Below are positions 5,818 to 12,594 of a stretch of DNA of 12,594 nt, piece after piece. The stretch is from Chloroflexota bacterium. Lineage in GTDB: Bacteria > Chloroflexota > Dehalococcoidia > GIF9 > AB-539-J10. Under the pieces are notes generated by a model. The model saw only the letters and a program-made list of their open reading frames with translations. It had not been told where the DNA came from and did not search any database. Where the stretch lies: NCBI GenBank assembly GCA_015222255.1, contig JADFUX010000013.1:1-12594 (forward strand). Direction: 5' to 3'. The position numbers and the translations under genes are program-made. Positions within the stretch are counted from its first letter, which is position 1. Every line of letters begins with the position of its first letter.

Positions 5818-6503
5818 AAAGGATAGAAGTCGTGCAAAACATTCTTGAAGCTAACGAATCCATAGCTGCCCAAAATCAGCGGCTTCTAGATAAGCATAGA
5901 GTTTTCGCTATTAACATCATGTCAGCTCCGGGCGCTGGCAAGACAAGTCTTATTCTGCAAACCATAGCCAAGTTGAAGGACAGGCTAAGGATAGGGGTGA
6001 TCGAAGGCGATGTGGCTTCGACGCTAGATGCCGAGAAGGTGAAGGATGAGGCAGCGGCAGTTATCCAGATAACCACAAGAAATATGTCAGAAAGCTGCTC
6101 CTTAATTGCGAACATGATAGATCACGCACTCATGAGTTTGCCCTTAGAAGATATCGATTTGCTCCTGATTGAGAACGTGGGCAATCTTATCTGCCCGTCC
6201 GAGTTCGTCTTGGGAGAGCATAAGAGAGTAGTGATTTCCAGCCTGCCTGAAGGTGATGACAAGCCCATCAAATATCCCATGATTTTTGCTGATGCCAACG
6301 CGGTGATAATAAACAAGATCGATCTGCTGCCTCATGTAGACTTTGATATTCCTGCCTTTCGGCGTGCAGTTAAAGAGCTAAACCCTAAACCGGAATTCTT
6401 CGAAGTGTCCTGTAAGACCGGCATGGGAATAGAAGCTTGGTGCTCCTGGTTATTTGATGGGGTGGAAAGCAATGCACAAAAGGTCATCAACGAAGGAGGG
6501 TAA
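5814..6503 (+). CDS. hypB: Hydrogenase nickel incorporation GTPase HypB, variant metal site
   Basis: HypB is a SIMIBI-class GTPase that powers nickel insertion into [NiFe] hydrogenase. From the ATG at 5814 (GGAGG four bases upstream, ATGA overlap with hypA) it is 229 residues. The G-domain has Walker A SAPGAGKTS (37-45), switch region IEGDVASTLDAEKV (63-76), the LLIENVGNLICPSEF strand (117-131), NKID (167-170) and SCKTG (199-203). The N-terminal CxxCGC motif and His-rich stretch of some HypBs are absent, as in many bacteria. One oddity is the G-domain metal motif, normally CHL with a following Asp. Here it is C95-S-L-I, so Cys95 and Cys127 are kept but the His ligand is Ser96. GTPase residues look intact. 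Either the metal site is remodelled or another residue substitutes. Confidence 0.93.
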   Translation: MKRIEVVQNILEANESIAAQNQRLLDKHRVFAINIMSAPGAGKTSLILQTIAKLKDRLRIGVIEGDVASTLDAEKVKDEAAAVIQITTRNMSESCSLIANMIDHALMSLPLEDIDLLLIENVGNLICPSEFVLGEHKRVVISSLPEGDDKPIKYPMIFADANAVIINKIDLLPHVDFDIPAFRRAVKELNPKPEFFEVSCKTGMGIEAWCSWLFDGVESNAQKVINEGG

Positions 6504-7547
6504 ATGGAAAATAGAATCATTGAAAAACAAAATATGGATGTATTTGTTAACAACCTCATTAATTCGGACGCAGAAGTAGTAGGGGCAAAGAGGAAAGATG
6601 GCAAGTATGCCTTCGGCAAGCTTGCTGATGCTACTGAGTTATGTCTCGATTACGACTTGGCACTATATCCACCGAAAAGCTATCTCCTCCCGCCGAAAGA
6701 AACGCTTATTAAGTTTGAACTAGGCGAGGAACTTGAAGCTGAGCCAGTCGTAGAAGCTGAGCGCGTGATCCTTTTTGGTGTCCATCCCTATGATATCAAA
6801 GCCATCGAACTCCTGGATGTGGCGTTTTCTGGCACCAACCCCGATATCAATTACCTTTCGCGGAGAGCAAAGGTCACGATAATTGGTATTGATTGCCTCA
6901 ATCCCAACCCCAATGCTTTTTGCGCCAGCCTAGGCACAGCTACTACCGATACTGGTTTTGATTTGATGCTAACTGATATTGGTGCCAGCTATGTTGTAGC
7001 CATTGGCAGCAGCGAAGGAGAAGAACTGCTTGGGAAGTATGCTGTGACAAGGGAGGCAACTCAATCGGAACTAGTGCAAAGGGACGAGCAGCGGCAGAAA
7101 GCGTTGGCCAAGTACAAAGTGGCTCTTAGTATGTCAGCCGAGGACCTGCCAGAATTGCTGGACAAATCTTGGGATAGCCCTGTGTTTAAGGAGAAAAGCG
7201 AGAAGTGTCTTAGCTGTGGTTCCTGCGTCATGGTATGTCCCACGTGTTTTTGCTTTGATGTCCAGGATGATATAGCCCTTAATCTCAAGCAAGGTGAGCG
7301 CTATCGCCAGTGGGATGGCTGCATGTTAGTCGATTTCGCTCTGGTAGCTGGCGGAGAAAACTTCAGGAGAGATAGCGAAACTCGATTCAGACATCGCATG
7401 TATCGGAAAGGCAAATACTTGTGGGAAAGGTACGGAAAACTTGGCTGTGTTGGTTGCGGAAGGTGTGCCTCCGCCTGCCTTGCTGAGATTGCCAGCCCGG
7501 CTGAGACCTTTAATACGTTAAAGGAGGAGAGAAGGCAACATGATTAG
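6504..7547 (+). CDS. hyhB: Group 3b [NiFe] hydrogenase beta subunit, iron-sulfur protein
   Basis: This 347-residue electron-transfer subunit of the cytosolic NAD(P)-linked hydrogenase is homologous to sulfhydrogenase beta (P. furiosus HydB) and to anaerobic sulfite reductase AsrA. The N-terminal region (about 1-220) includes FGVHPYDIKAIELLD. The ferredoxin-like C-terminal half has cluster motif C235-X2-C238-X2-C241-X3-C245-P plus Cys248 and Cys250, and a second motif C315-X2-C318-X2-C321-X3-C325. The second lacks the usual following Pro. It passes electrons between the small-subunit clusters and the FAD subunit. The ATG directly abuts the hypB stop, with GAAGGAGGG just upstream. The gene overlaps hyhG by eight bases. 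The family call is strong; hydB is an equally used name. Confidence 0.92.
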   Translation: MENRIIEKQNMDVFVNNLINSDAEVVGAKRKDGKYAFGKLADATELCLDYDLALYPPKSYLLPPKETLIKFELGEELEAEPVVEAERVILFGVHPYDIKAIELLDVAFSGTNPDINYLSRRAKVTIIGIDCLNPNPNAFCASLGTATTDTGFDLMLTDIGASYVVAIGSSEGEELLGKYAVTREATQSELVQRDEQRQKALAKYKVALSMSAEDLPELLDKSWDSPVFKEKSEKCLSCGSCVMVCPTCFCFDVQDDIALNLKQGERYRQWDGCMLVDFALVAGGENFRRDSETRFRHRMYRKGKYLWERYGKLGCVGCGRCASACLAEIASPAETFNTLKEERRQHD

Positions 7548-8379
7548 CCAAGCAATTCCCGAAGCATCCATCTATCAACCACGGCCTGCTAAGCTAATAA
7601 GAACTGAGGCGATAGCTGAGAGGGAAAAGCTCTTCGAGTTCGAGTTCAGGGACGGAGGGGAGCTAGGTCATAAGCCAGGACAATTTGTTGAGATTTCCCT
7701 TTTTGGCATTGGCGAAATGCCTAATTCTATCTCATCGTCGCCGACAAAGAACTGTAGTTTTGAGCTAGCGGTACGGAACGTAGGCAACGTAACCAGTGCG
7801 CTGCATGGATTGACTGAGGGGTCTACGGTAGGCATTAGAGGACCTTTTGGAAACGGTTTTCCCATTGACAAACTGAAGGGTAACGACATCCTCATAGTAG
7901 CTGGAGGCATAGGTCTATTTCCACTGCGTTCGCTTATCAATTATGTACTTGACAAGAGAAGTGACTTTGGCAGGCTGATGATTTTGTCTGGTAGTAGGAC
8001 ACCGCAAGAAAGGATGTTCGTTAGCGAGCTGGAGAAATGGCAAGAAAGGCGTGACATGGAACTTTTGGAGACGGTGGATAGAGGAGATGAGAAATGGACC
8101 GGAAATGTAGGTGTGGTAACCACCCTTTTCCCCAAAGTGGACATAGACCCACAGAATACCTTTGCCATTACAGTAGGTCCACCGGTCATGTACAAGTTTG
8201 TGGTAGCGGAATGCAAGAAAAAGGCTATTGCTGATGAGCAAATACTGCTTTCCTTGGAGAGAAGGATGAAGTGCGGCGTGGGCAAATGTGGGCATTGTCA
8301 GATTAACGGTGTTTACGTCTGTCAGGAAGGCCCAGTTTTCAGCTACGCTGAAATCAGAAAATTGGAGGAGGCAATCTAA
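7540..8379 (+). CDS. hyhG: Group 3b [NiFe] hydrogenase gamma subunit, FAD/NAD(P)-binding
   Basis: This 279-residue flavoprotein of the ferredoxin-NADP reductase superfamily exchanges electrons with NAD(P)(H); it is homologous to P. furiosus HydG and AsrB. A FAD-binding beta-barrel is at about 15-110 (GHKPGQFVEISLFG, NSISSSP as the flavin motif, GPFGNGFP). The nucleotide domain has IVAGGIGLFPLRSLI at 119-133 and VGPPVMYKFV at 212-221. The C-terminal [2Fe-2S] motif is C245-X4-C250-X2-C253-X7-C261. The sequence alone does not decide between NAD and NADP. The start lies within the end of hyhB, with AAGGAGG and GAAGG upstream. It forms the diaphorase module with HyhB. Confidence 0.93.
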   Translation: MISQAIPEASIYQPRPAKLIRTEAIAEREKLFEFEFRDGGELGHKPGQFVEISLFGIGEMPNSISSSPTKNCSFELAVRNVGNVTSALHGLTEGSTVGIRGPFGNGFPIDKLKGNDILIVAGGIGLFPLRSLINYVLDKRSDFGRLMILSGSRTPQERMFVSELEKWQERRDMELLETVDRGDEKWTGNVGVVTTLFPKVDIDPQNTFAITVGPPVMYKFVVAECKKKAIADEQILLSLERRMKCGVGKCGHCQINGVYVCQEGPVFSYAEIRKLEEAI

Positions 8380-9117
8380 ATGAAGCCAAGACTAGGTTTT
8401 TTCGATTTTACCGGTTGCGAAGGCTGCCAGCTAGAGGTTATCAATTTTGAGATTGAGTTAGTTGAGCTTCTGGAGCTGGTAGACATTGTCAATTTCAGAG
8501 AGGCCATGACAGAGAAAGGGGAAGACTATGAAATAGCCTTCATAGATGGAGCCATCACCACAGAATCGGATATATCGAGAATAAAGGAAATAAGGGAGCA
8601 GGCGAAGATAGTGGTAGCCATGGGTGCCTGTGCCTCTTTGGGCGGCGTCAATTGCCTCAAGAATTTCCGTCCTATGGAAGAAAATCTCAAGATAGTCTAT
8701 GGTGACTGCGCTGGATATTACAATACAATTCCGGCGCGCCCCGTCAGCGCAGTAGTGCCTGTGGAATATGAATTGCCAGGCTGCCCTATGAACAGGTACG
8801 AGTTTCTCAAACTGGCCAAGGCGCTATTACTGGGTAAGAAGTTCGAACTGCCCAACTATCCGGTATGCGTTGAGTGCAAGATGGTGGGGAATGTCTGTGT
8901 CTTCGATAAAGGGGGATTCTGCTTGGGTCCGGTCACCAGAGCTGGCTGCAGTGCCATCTGCGTCACCACTGGTCGTCACTGCTGGGGTTGCCGGGGCTTG
9001 GTAGATGACCCCAACGTGAATTCAGAAAAAGAGATACTGCAGAAACATGGGTTGACTGTGGATGACATATTGAACCAGTTCAGAATTTTCAATGGCTATC
9101 TGGAGGTGTCAAAATGA
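8380..9117 (+). CDS. hyhS: Group 3b [NiFe] hydrogenase small (delta) subunit
   Basis: This 245-residue subunit carries three iron-sulfur clusters that wire the [NiFe] site to the diaphorase module. The proximal [4Fe-4S] ligands are Cys13 and Cys16 (FTGCEGCQLEV), Cys84 (MGACASLGG) and Cys135 (LPGCPMNRYEF). The C-terminal half supplies further cysteines for two more clusters: Cys163, Cys166, Cys173, Cys181, Cys190, Cys194, Cys201 and Cys204. There is no twin-arginine signal and no membrane anchor, which fits a soluble cytosolic group 3 enzyme. The ATG follows the hyhG stop with no gap and is preceded by GGAGGAGG. Its stop overlaps the hyhL start (ATGA). It is also called hydD in archaeal nomenclature. 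Confidence 0.94.
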   Translation: MKPRLGFFDFTGCEGCQLEVINFEIELVELLELVDIVNFREAMTEKGEDYEIAFIDGAITTESDISRIKEIREQAKIVVAMGACASLGGVNCLKNFRPMEENLKIVYGDCAGYYNTIPARPVSAVVPVEYELPGCPMNRYEFLKLAKALLLGKKFELPNYPVCVECKMVGNVCVFDKGGFCLGPVTRAGCSAICVTTGRHCWGCRGLVDDPNVNSEKEILQKHGLTVDDILNQFRIFNGYLEVSK

Positions 9118-10400
9118 CCCAGCTGAACATCAATGTCCATCACGTGACTAGAGTAGAGGGACATGGCAATATTACCGTTAATGCCAAGGACGGTAAGATA
9201 GAAGAAATAACCTGGGAGATTCCGGAGTCTCCTCGATTCTTTGAAGCTATGCTTAGAGGCCTAAACTACGAGGATGTTACCTGGTTAGCCCCCAGAATTT
9301 GTGGCATATGCTCCGTAGCTCATTCTACAGCGGCCATTCAAGCAACCGAGGCTGCCTTCGGTGTTCAGCCAAGTGAGCAGACGATGCTCCTCCGCAAGCT
9401 TCTGTATCATGCTGAGACACTGCAAAGTCACGTGCTTCATTTCTACTTCTTAGCAGCCCCGGATTTCTTGGGGGTGGGCAGTGTCTTCCCTTTAATCAAC
9501 ACCCACAAGGAAGTAGTCCTGAGAGCACTGCGGCTGAAGAAATTGGCTAACGATTTAGCTGATTTGCTAGCTGGCAGGAAAACTCATCCCACCTCCTGCG
9601 TTGTTGGAGGATTTGTCAAATTCCCAGAAACTAGTCAATTAGGGACTATGCGGCAAAGACTAAGCGAGGCGATGGATGATTTGAAGGAAACGGTTAAACT
9701 GTTCAAAGGGCTAAATGTCCCCGATTTTATCAGACCAACGGAATATATTGCTCTCAAAGACCCGAAGGAATATGCATTTATCTCAGGTGATATCTCGTCC
9801 ACTGACACCGGTATTGCTCCCATTACCGATTATCTTGAGATGACTAATGAGTTTTGCGTACCTCAATCCACAGCCAAATTCAGCAGGCATGCCCGTGATT
9901 CTTATATGGTGGGAGCCCTGGCACGGTTTAACAACAACTATTCTCAGCTTTTGCCTGAAGCCCAGAAAGCGGCTGGCGAATTAGGACTAAAAGCAGTCTG
10001 TGACAATCCATACATGATAAGCATAGCTCAGATTGTGGAATCAATTCACGCAGTTGAGGATAGTCTGAGGCTAATTGATCAAATTGTCGCTCGTGGGCTG
10101 AAGGAAGAGAAGCCAGAGGTTAAGGTTAGAGCAGGGAGGGGCGTTGGTGCTGTAGAAGCTCCCCGCGGGATTTTGTTCCATGACTATACCTACGACGACA
10201 AAGGCGTATTAACCGAGGCTAACTGCGTTATTCCAACCAACCAAAACCACAATAATATCCAGAAGGATATGGAGAGCCTGGTGCCAAGCATTATTAACAA
10301 GACTCAAGATGACATAACCCTCATGCTAGAAATGCTGGTGCGTGCCTATGACCCATGCATCTCTTGTTCCACACATTTCCTTGAGGTGAGATTCGTCTAA
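9114..10400 (+). CDS. hyhL: Group 3b [NiFe] hydrogenase large (alpha) subunit, catalytic
   Basis: This 428-residue catalytic subunit holds the Ni-Fe(CN)2CO centre that interconverts H2 with protons and electrons. The L1 motif RICGICSVAH gives Cys63 and Cys66; the L2 motif DPCISCSTH at 413-421 gives Cys415 and Cys418. RVEGHG (13-18) contains the conserved Glu15. The order hyhB-G-S-L and the partner subunits place it in group 3b. After His421 only seven residues follow (FLEVRFV). In this family a maturation endopeptidase cuts just after that His once Ni is in, and this short tail would be the leaving peptide. No endopeptidase gene is in the window. The start ATG overlaps the hyhS stop, with GGAGG seven bases upstream. 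It is also named hydA (sulfhydrogenase alpha). Confidence 0.95.
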   Translation: MTQLNINVHHVTRVEGHGNITVNAKDGKIEEITWEIPESPRFFEAMLRGLNYEDVTWLAPRICGICSVAHSTAAIQATEAAFGVQPSEQTMLLRKLLYHAETLQSHVLHFYFLAAPDFLGVGSVFPLINTHKEVVLRALRLKKLANDLADLLAGRKTHPTSCVVGGFVKFPETSQLGTMRQRLSEAMDDLKETVKLFKGLNVPDFIRPTEYIALKDPKEYAFISGDISSTDTGIAPITDYLEMTNEFCVPQSTAKFSRHARDSYMVGALARFNNNYSQLLPEAQKAAGELGLKAVCDNPYMISIAQIVESIHAVEDSLRLIDQIVARGLKEEKPEVKVRAGRGVGAVEAPRGILFHDYTYDDKGVLTEANCVIPTNQNHNNIQKDMESLVPSIINKTQDDITLMLEMLVRAYDPCISCSTHFLEVRFV

Positions 10401-10548
10401 CATATCATGGCGACATGCACGTAGTGTCTAAGCAATATTGAAGAATCCCGCCGGGATTGGTTGGCGTAGCGCTTCTTGGGCAGCGTCAGATTTCCGCTCC
10501 ATTCAGAATGAGAGGAAGTGAAGGAACTGTTATGACAGAAGGATCACA
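10401..10548 (+). other. Gap between hyhL and hypF with hairpin and repeat-like fragment
   Basis: This 148-bp stretch has no gene. It holds a compact inverted repeat AATCCC-GCC-GGGATT (10444-10458) without a following U tract, so it is a weak terminator candidate at best. It could act as an mRNA stability or processing element at the end of the hyh transcript. Around 10488-10512 the run GATTTCCGCTCC-ATTCAGAATGAG looks like a worn end of the interspersed repeat family that also occurs inside hypF. No convincing promoter for hypF is visible. Confidence 0.45.
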
Positions 10549-12594
10549 GTGGCGCAGATCGAGGCTTCACAGTTAGCTCGCATCAGCGTCCGCGGCATTG
10601 TTCAGGGAGTTGGCTTCAGACCTTTTGTTTATGGGCTAGCAACTAAACACAGCCTCAAGGGATGGGTCTGCAATACGTCGGAGGATGTCAAGATTGAGGT
10701 GGAGGGAGAGGCAGAACCCATCGAGCAATTCTACTCAGATCTGAAAACAAAAACCCCACCGCTGGCTCGTATCGAAGACATAGCCATAAGTTATCATCCA
10801 CCTATCGGCTATGAAACCTTTGAAATCCGTGACAGCGTTGCTGACGAAGGAAAATATCAGCTTATCTCCCCCGATATAGCCACCTGTCAGGCTTGCCTCA
10901 GTGAGTTACTGGATCCTCATGACCGCCGCTATCGCTACCCCTTTACCAACTGCACCAATTGTGGACCGCGCTTCACTATAATTGAGGACATGCCCTATGA
11001 CCGTCCCAAAACAACCATGAGTTACTTTCGAATGTGCCCCCAATGCCAGGCAGAATACGACAGTCCACTGGATCGTCGCTTCCACGCCCAGCCGAATGCT
11101 TGCCCCAAGTGTGGGCCTCAGGTTGAGCTAGTTGATAGCCACGGCGATCTCGTCATTGCGAGGGGCGAAGCCCCGAAGCAAACTCAGGACGAGATTCCTC
11201 GCTTACGCTCGGAACAAGCTCCGCAATCTCACTCAGACCCGATAGCCAGCGCCAGCCAGCTTCTAAGAGAAGGAAAGGTTCTTGCCATCAAGGGTTTAGG
11301 AGGGTTTCTTCTGGCCTGTGATGCTACGAATGACACGGCGGTCAAAGAATTGCGGCAGAGAAAGAGACGCTCCTCCAAGCCCTTCGCCATAATGGTAGCT
11401 GATATGGATGAAGCTAGGCGGCATTGCTACGTCTCCCCAGAAGAGGAGAAATTGCTCACCTCCCCCCAAAGCCCGATAGTGCTTATGAGGTGGAAAGAGG
11501 AATCATCTGTATCTCGAGAGGCGGCGCCAAATTTGGAATACTTGGGAGTTATGCTGCCCTATACGCCTTTACACCACATCTTGCTCAGGGACACTGGACT
11601 GCCTTTGGTGATGACCAGCGGCAATATCAGTGAAGAGCCTATCGCCAAAGACAACGATGAGGCATTGAGAAGGCTAGCAGGGATTGCCGATTACTTCTTG
11701 GTTCACGATCGGGATATTTACTCCCGCTATGATGACAGCGTAACGGTGGTGGAAAGAGGAGAAAGCCAAGTGGTAAGACGAGCTCGTAGTTACGCTCCCT
11801 ATCCTATCCACCTAACATTCAAAGCTAAGCAAGTGCTTGGCTGTGGGGCTGAAGTGAAAAACACCTTCTGCCTGACCAAAGACAACCATGCCTTCTTGTC
11901 CCAGCATATTGGCGATATGGAAAACATGGAAACCGTGGAGCATTTTGATAACACCATCTCCTTGTATGAAAGGCTATTTCGCATTGAGCCTGAGATTATC
12001 GCCTGTGACCTTCACCCAGATTATCTCGCCACCAAGTATGCCCGGGAACTAGCACAATCGGGCAGGAAACTCATTCCCGTGCAGCATCACCATGCCCACA
12101 TTGTCAGTTGCATGTCTGATAATGGATTAGAAGCTCCCGTTATCGGAGTCGCCTTTGACGGCACGGGACTGGGCACTGATGGGCATATCTGGGGAGGGGA
12201 ATTCTTGGTGGTTGACTACCGCAGTTTCCGGAGAGCAGGACATTTGGAATACCTTCCTTTGCCCGGAGGAGATGCAGCTATAAAAAGACCTTATCGCATT
12301 GCCATTGCCTATATCCTGAGCCTGTTAGGAGAGGATACTTTGGACGCTGTCATTCAGGTGAGCCGAAGTACTGTCGTTGCGAGCGAAGCTAAGCAACCTC
12401 ACTTAGGCTTGGTCGAGCAGATGAACCAAGTTGAAATCGAGGTTATCAAGCGTCAAATGGAAAGAGGGATAAATTCGCCCCTGACTTCCAGCATGGGTCG
12501 CTTGTTTGATGCCATCTCAGCGCTGATAGGAATAAGAGGTGAGATAGATTATGAGGGGCAAGCAGCCGTGGAGTTGGAAATGGCTGCGTATGCC
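10549..12594 (+). CDS. hypF: Carbamoyltransferase HypF, 3' truncated by window edge, with internal repeat insertions
   Basis: HypF uses carbamoyl phosphate and ATP to make thiocarboxamide on HypE, the source of the CN ligands of the [NiFe] site. The GTG at 10549 is the only in-frame start after a TGA at 10519; AGAAGG lies six bases upstream. All 682 visible codons are open and the gene runs off the right edge, with perhaps 70-100 residues missing. Domains are acylphosphatase (VRGIVQGVGFR, 14-24), two zinc fingers with C113/C116/C135/C138 and C163/C166/C185/C188 (CX2CX18CX2C each), a YrdC-like domain (KGLGGFLLACDATND, 248-262; TSGNISEEP), and a Kae1-like domain (HHHAH, 513-517; AFDGTGLGTDGHIWGGE). 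Residues about 202-230 and 607-619 are extra relative to my memory of the family and coincide with repeat DNA. Frame and catalytic motifs are intact, so it is probably functional. Confidence 0.94.
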   Translation, partial: MAQIEASQLARISVRGIVQGVGFRPFVYGLATKHSLKGWVCNTSEDVKIEVEGEAEPIEQFYSDLKTKTPPLARIEDIAISYHPPIGYETFEIRDSVADEGKYQLISPDIATCQACLSELLDPHDRRYRYPFTNCTNCGPRFTIIEDMPYDRPKTTMSYFRMCPQCQAEYDSPLDRRFHAQPNACPKCGPQVELVDSHGDLVIARGEAPKQTQDEIPRLRSEQAPQSHSDPIASASQLLREGKVLAIKGLGGFLLACDATNDTAVKELRQRKRRSSKPFAIMVADMDEARRHCYVSPEEEKLLTSPQSPIVLMRWKEESSVSREAAPNLEYLGVMLPYTPLHHILLRDTGLPLVMTSGNISEEPIAKDNDEALRRLAGIADYFLVHDRDIYSRYDDSVTVVERGESQVVRRARSYAPYPIHLTFKAKQVLGCGAEVKNTFCLTKDNHAFLSQHIGDMENMETVEHFDNTISLYERLFRIEPEIIACDLHPDYLATKYARELAQSGRKLIPVQHHHAHIVSCMSDNGLEAPVIGVAFDGTGLGTDGHIWGGEFLVVDYRSFRRAGHLEYLPLPGGDAAIKRPYRIAIAYILSLLGEDTLDAVIQVSRSTVVASEAKQPHLGLVEQMNQVEIEVIKRQMERGINSPLTSSMGRLFDAISALIGIRGEIDYEGQAAVELEMAAYA
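11152..11237. repeat. Interspersed palindromic repeat, copy 1, inserted in frame in hypF
   Basis: This segment starts GTCATTGCGAGG, contains the hairpin GGGGC-GAA-GCCCC (11162-11174), then GAAGCAAACTCA, and continues as GAGATTCCTCGCTTACGCTC, GGAA and CAATCTCACTCAGAC. Both halves look like the dispersed repeats with GTCATTGCGAG...GAAGCAA ends that I know from intergenic regions of many genomes. Here it encodes VIARGEAPKQTQ, then DEIPRLRSEQAPQSHSD, between the second zinc finger and the YrdC-like domain. It makes that linker about 25 residues longer than expected. Boundaries are approximate. Confidence 0.65.
12373..12401. repeat. Interspersed palindromic repeat, copy 2 (short), in frame in hypF
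   Basis: GTCGTTGCGA-GCGAAGCT-AAGCAACCTCA aligns with the left half of copy 1 (GTCATTGCGA-GGGGCGAAGC-CCCGAAGCAAACTCA) with small gaps. It is read in the same frame as copy 1: VVASEAKQPH against VIARGEAPKQTQ. It lies in the Kae1-like domain between the DTLDAVIQ helix and the helix before GINSPLTSSMGRLFDA. Only the left half is present. Confidence 0.5.

Noticed and set aside
10444..10458. AATCCC-GCC-GGGATT hairpin as an intrinsic terminator of the hydrogenase operon
   Set aside because: Six-bp stem with a three-base loop, but the following bases are GGTTGGCG with no U run, so it is kept only as a possible processing or stability element.
11424..11633. A 69-residue open frame inside hypF
   Set aside because: Out-of-frame shadow of hypF: hypF is intact here with the conserved YrdC-like motifs in the main frame, and no ribosome-binding site is present.
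1..12594. CRISPR arrays, tRNA genes, prophage or defence genes
   Set aside because: No regularly spaced direct repeats, no cloverleaf-like sequence and no such protein families were seen in any part of the window.

Overview
The window looks like a piece of a bacterial chromosome from an anaerobe. I lean towards Chloroflexota (Dehalococcoidia-like) because of the gene mix, the isolated 5S rRNA gene and the style of the interspersed palindromic repeats. That placement is an inference from memory, not a measured result.

Layout. Bases 1-1557 hold most of uvrC (+), cut by the left edge. A tail-to-tail minus-strand group follows: an acyl-CoA dehydrogenase (1573-2721), an overlapping DUF72 gene (2660-3454) and a possible small ORF upstream of it (3463-3612). 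At 3661-3780 (+) there is a stand-alone 5S rRNA gene with its own sigma70-type promoter. Its extended closing stem reaches the last bases of a convergent metallo-beta-lactamase-fold gene (3786-4562, -). That gene and pncC (4624-5121, +) diverge from a very short region with two extended -10 boxes and almost no leader sequence.

Bases 5122-5475 are non-coding. They hold a MITE-like element with imperfect 19-bp terminal inverted repeats (5175-5279), two palindromes sharing the core GTAATTAC, and a good promoter (5425-5453). This promoter starts a tightly packed operon: hypA, hypB, then the four subunits of a cytosolic group 3b [NiFe] hydrogenase (NAD(P)-linked 'sulfhydrogenase' type) in the order hyhB-hyhG-hyhS-hyhL. 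After a 148-bp gap comes hypF, which runs off the right edge.

How the genes work together. HyhL and HyhS form the [NiFe] module, which oxidises or produces H2. HyhG carries FAD, the NAD(P) site and a [2Fe-2S] cluster, and HyhB carries further [4Fe-4S] clusters. HypA and HypB deliver nickel, and HypF starts synthesis of the CN ligands. HypC, HypD, HypE and the maturation endopeptidase are not in the window.

The most unusual feature is in hypF. It appears to contain two copies of an interspersed palindromic repeat, both inserted in frame and both read in the same frame, so the repeat is translated as extra protein sequence. This resembles the Rickettsia palindromic elements. Other points worth checking are a HypB that lacks the conserved metal-binding His of the CHL motif, the self-contained 5S transcription unit, and the palindromic operator candidate at the hydrogenase promoter.
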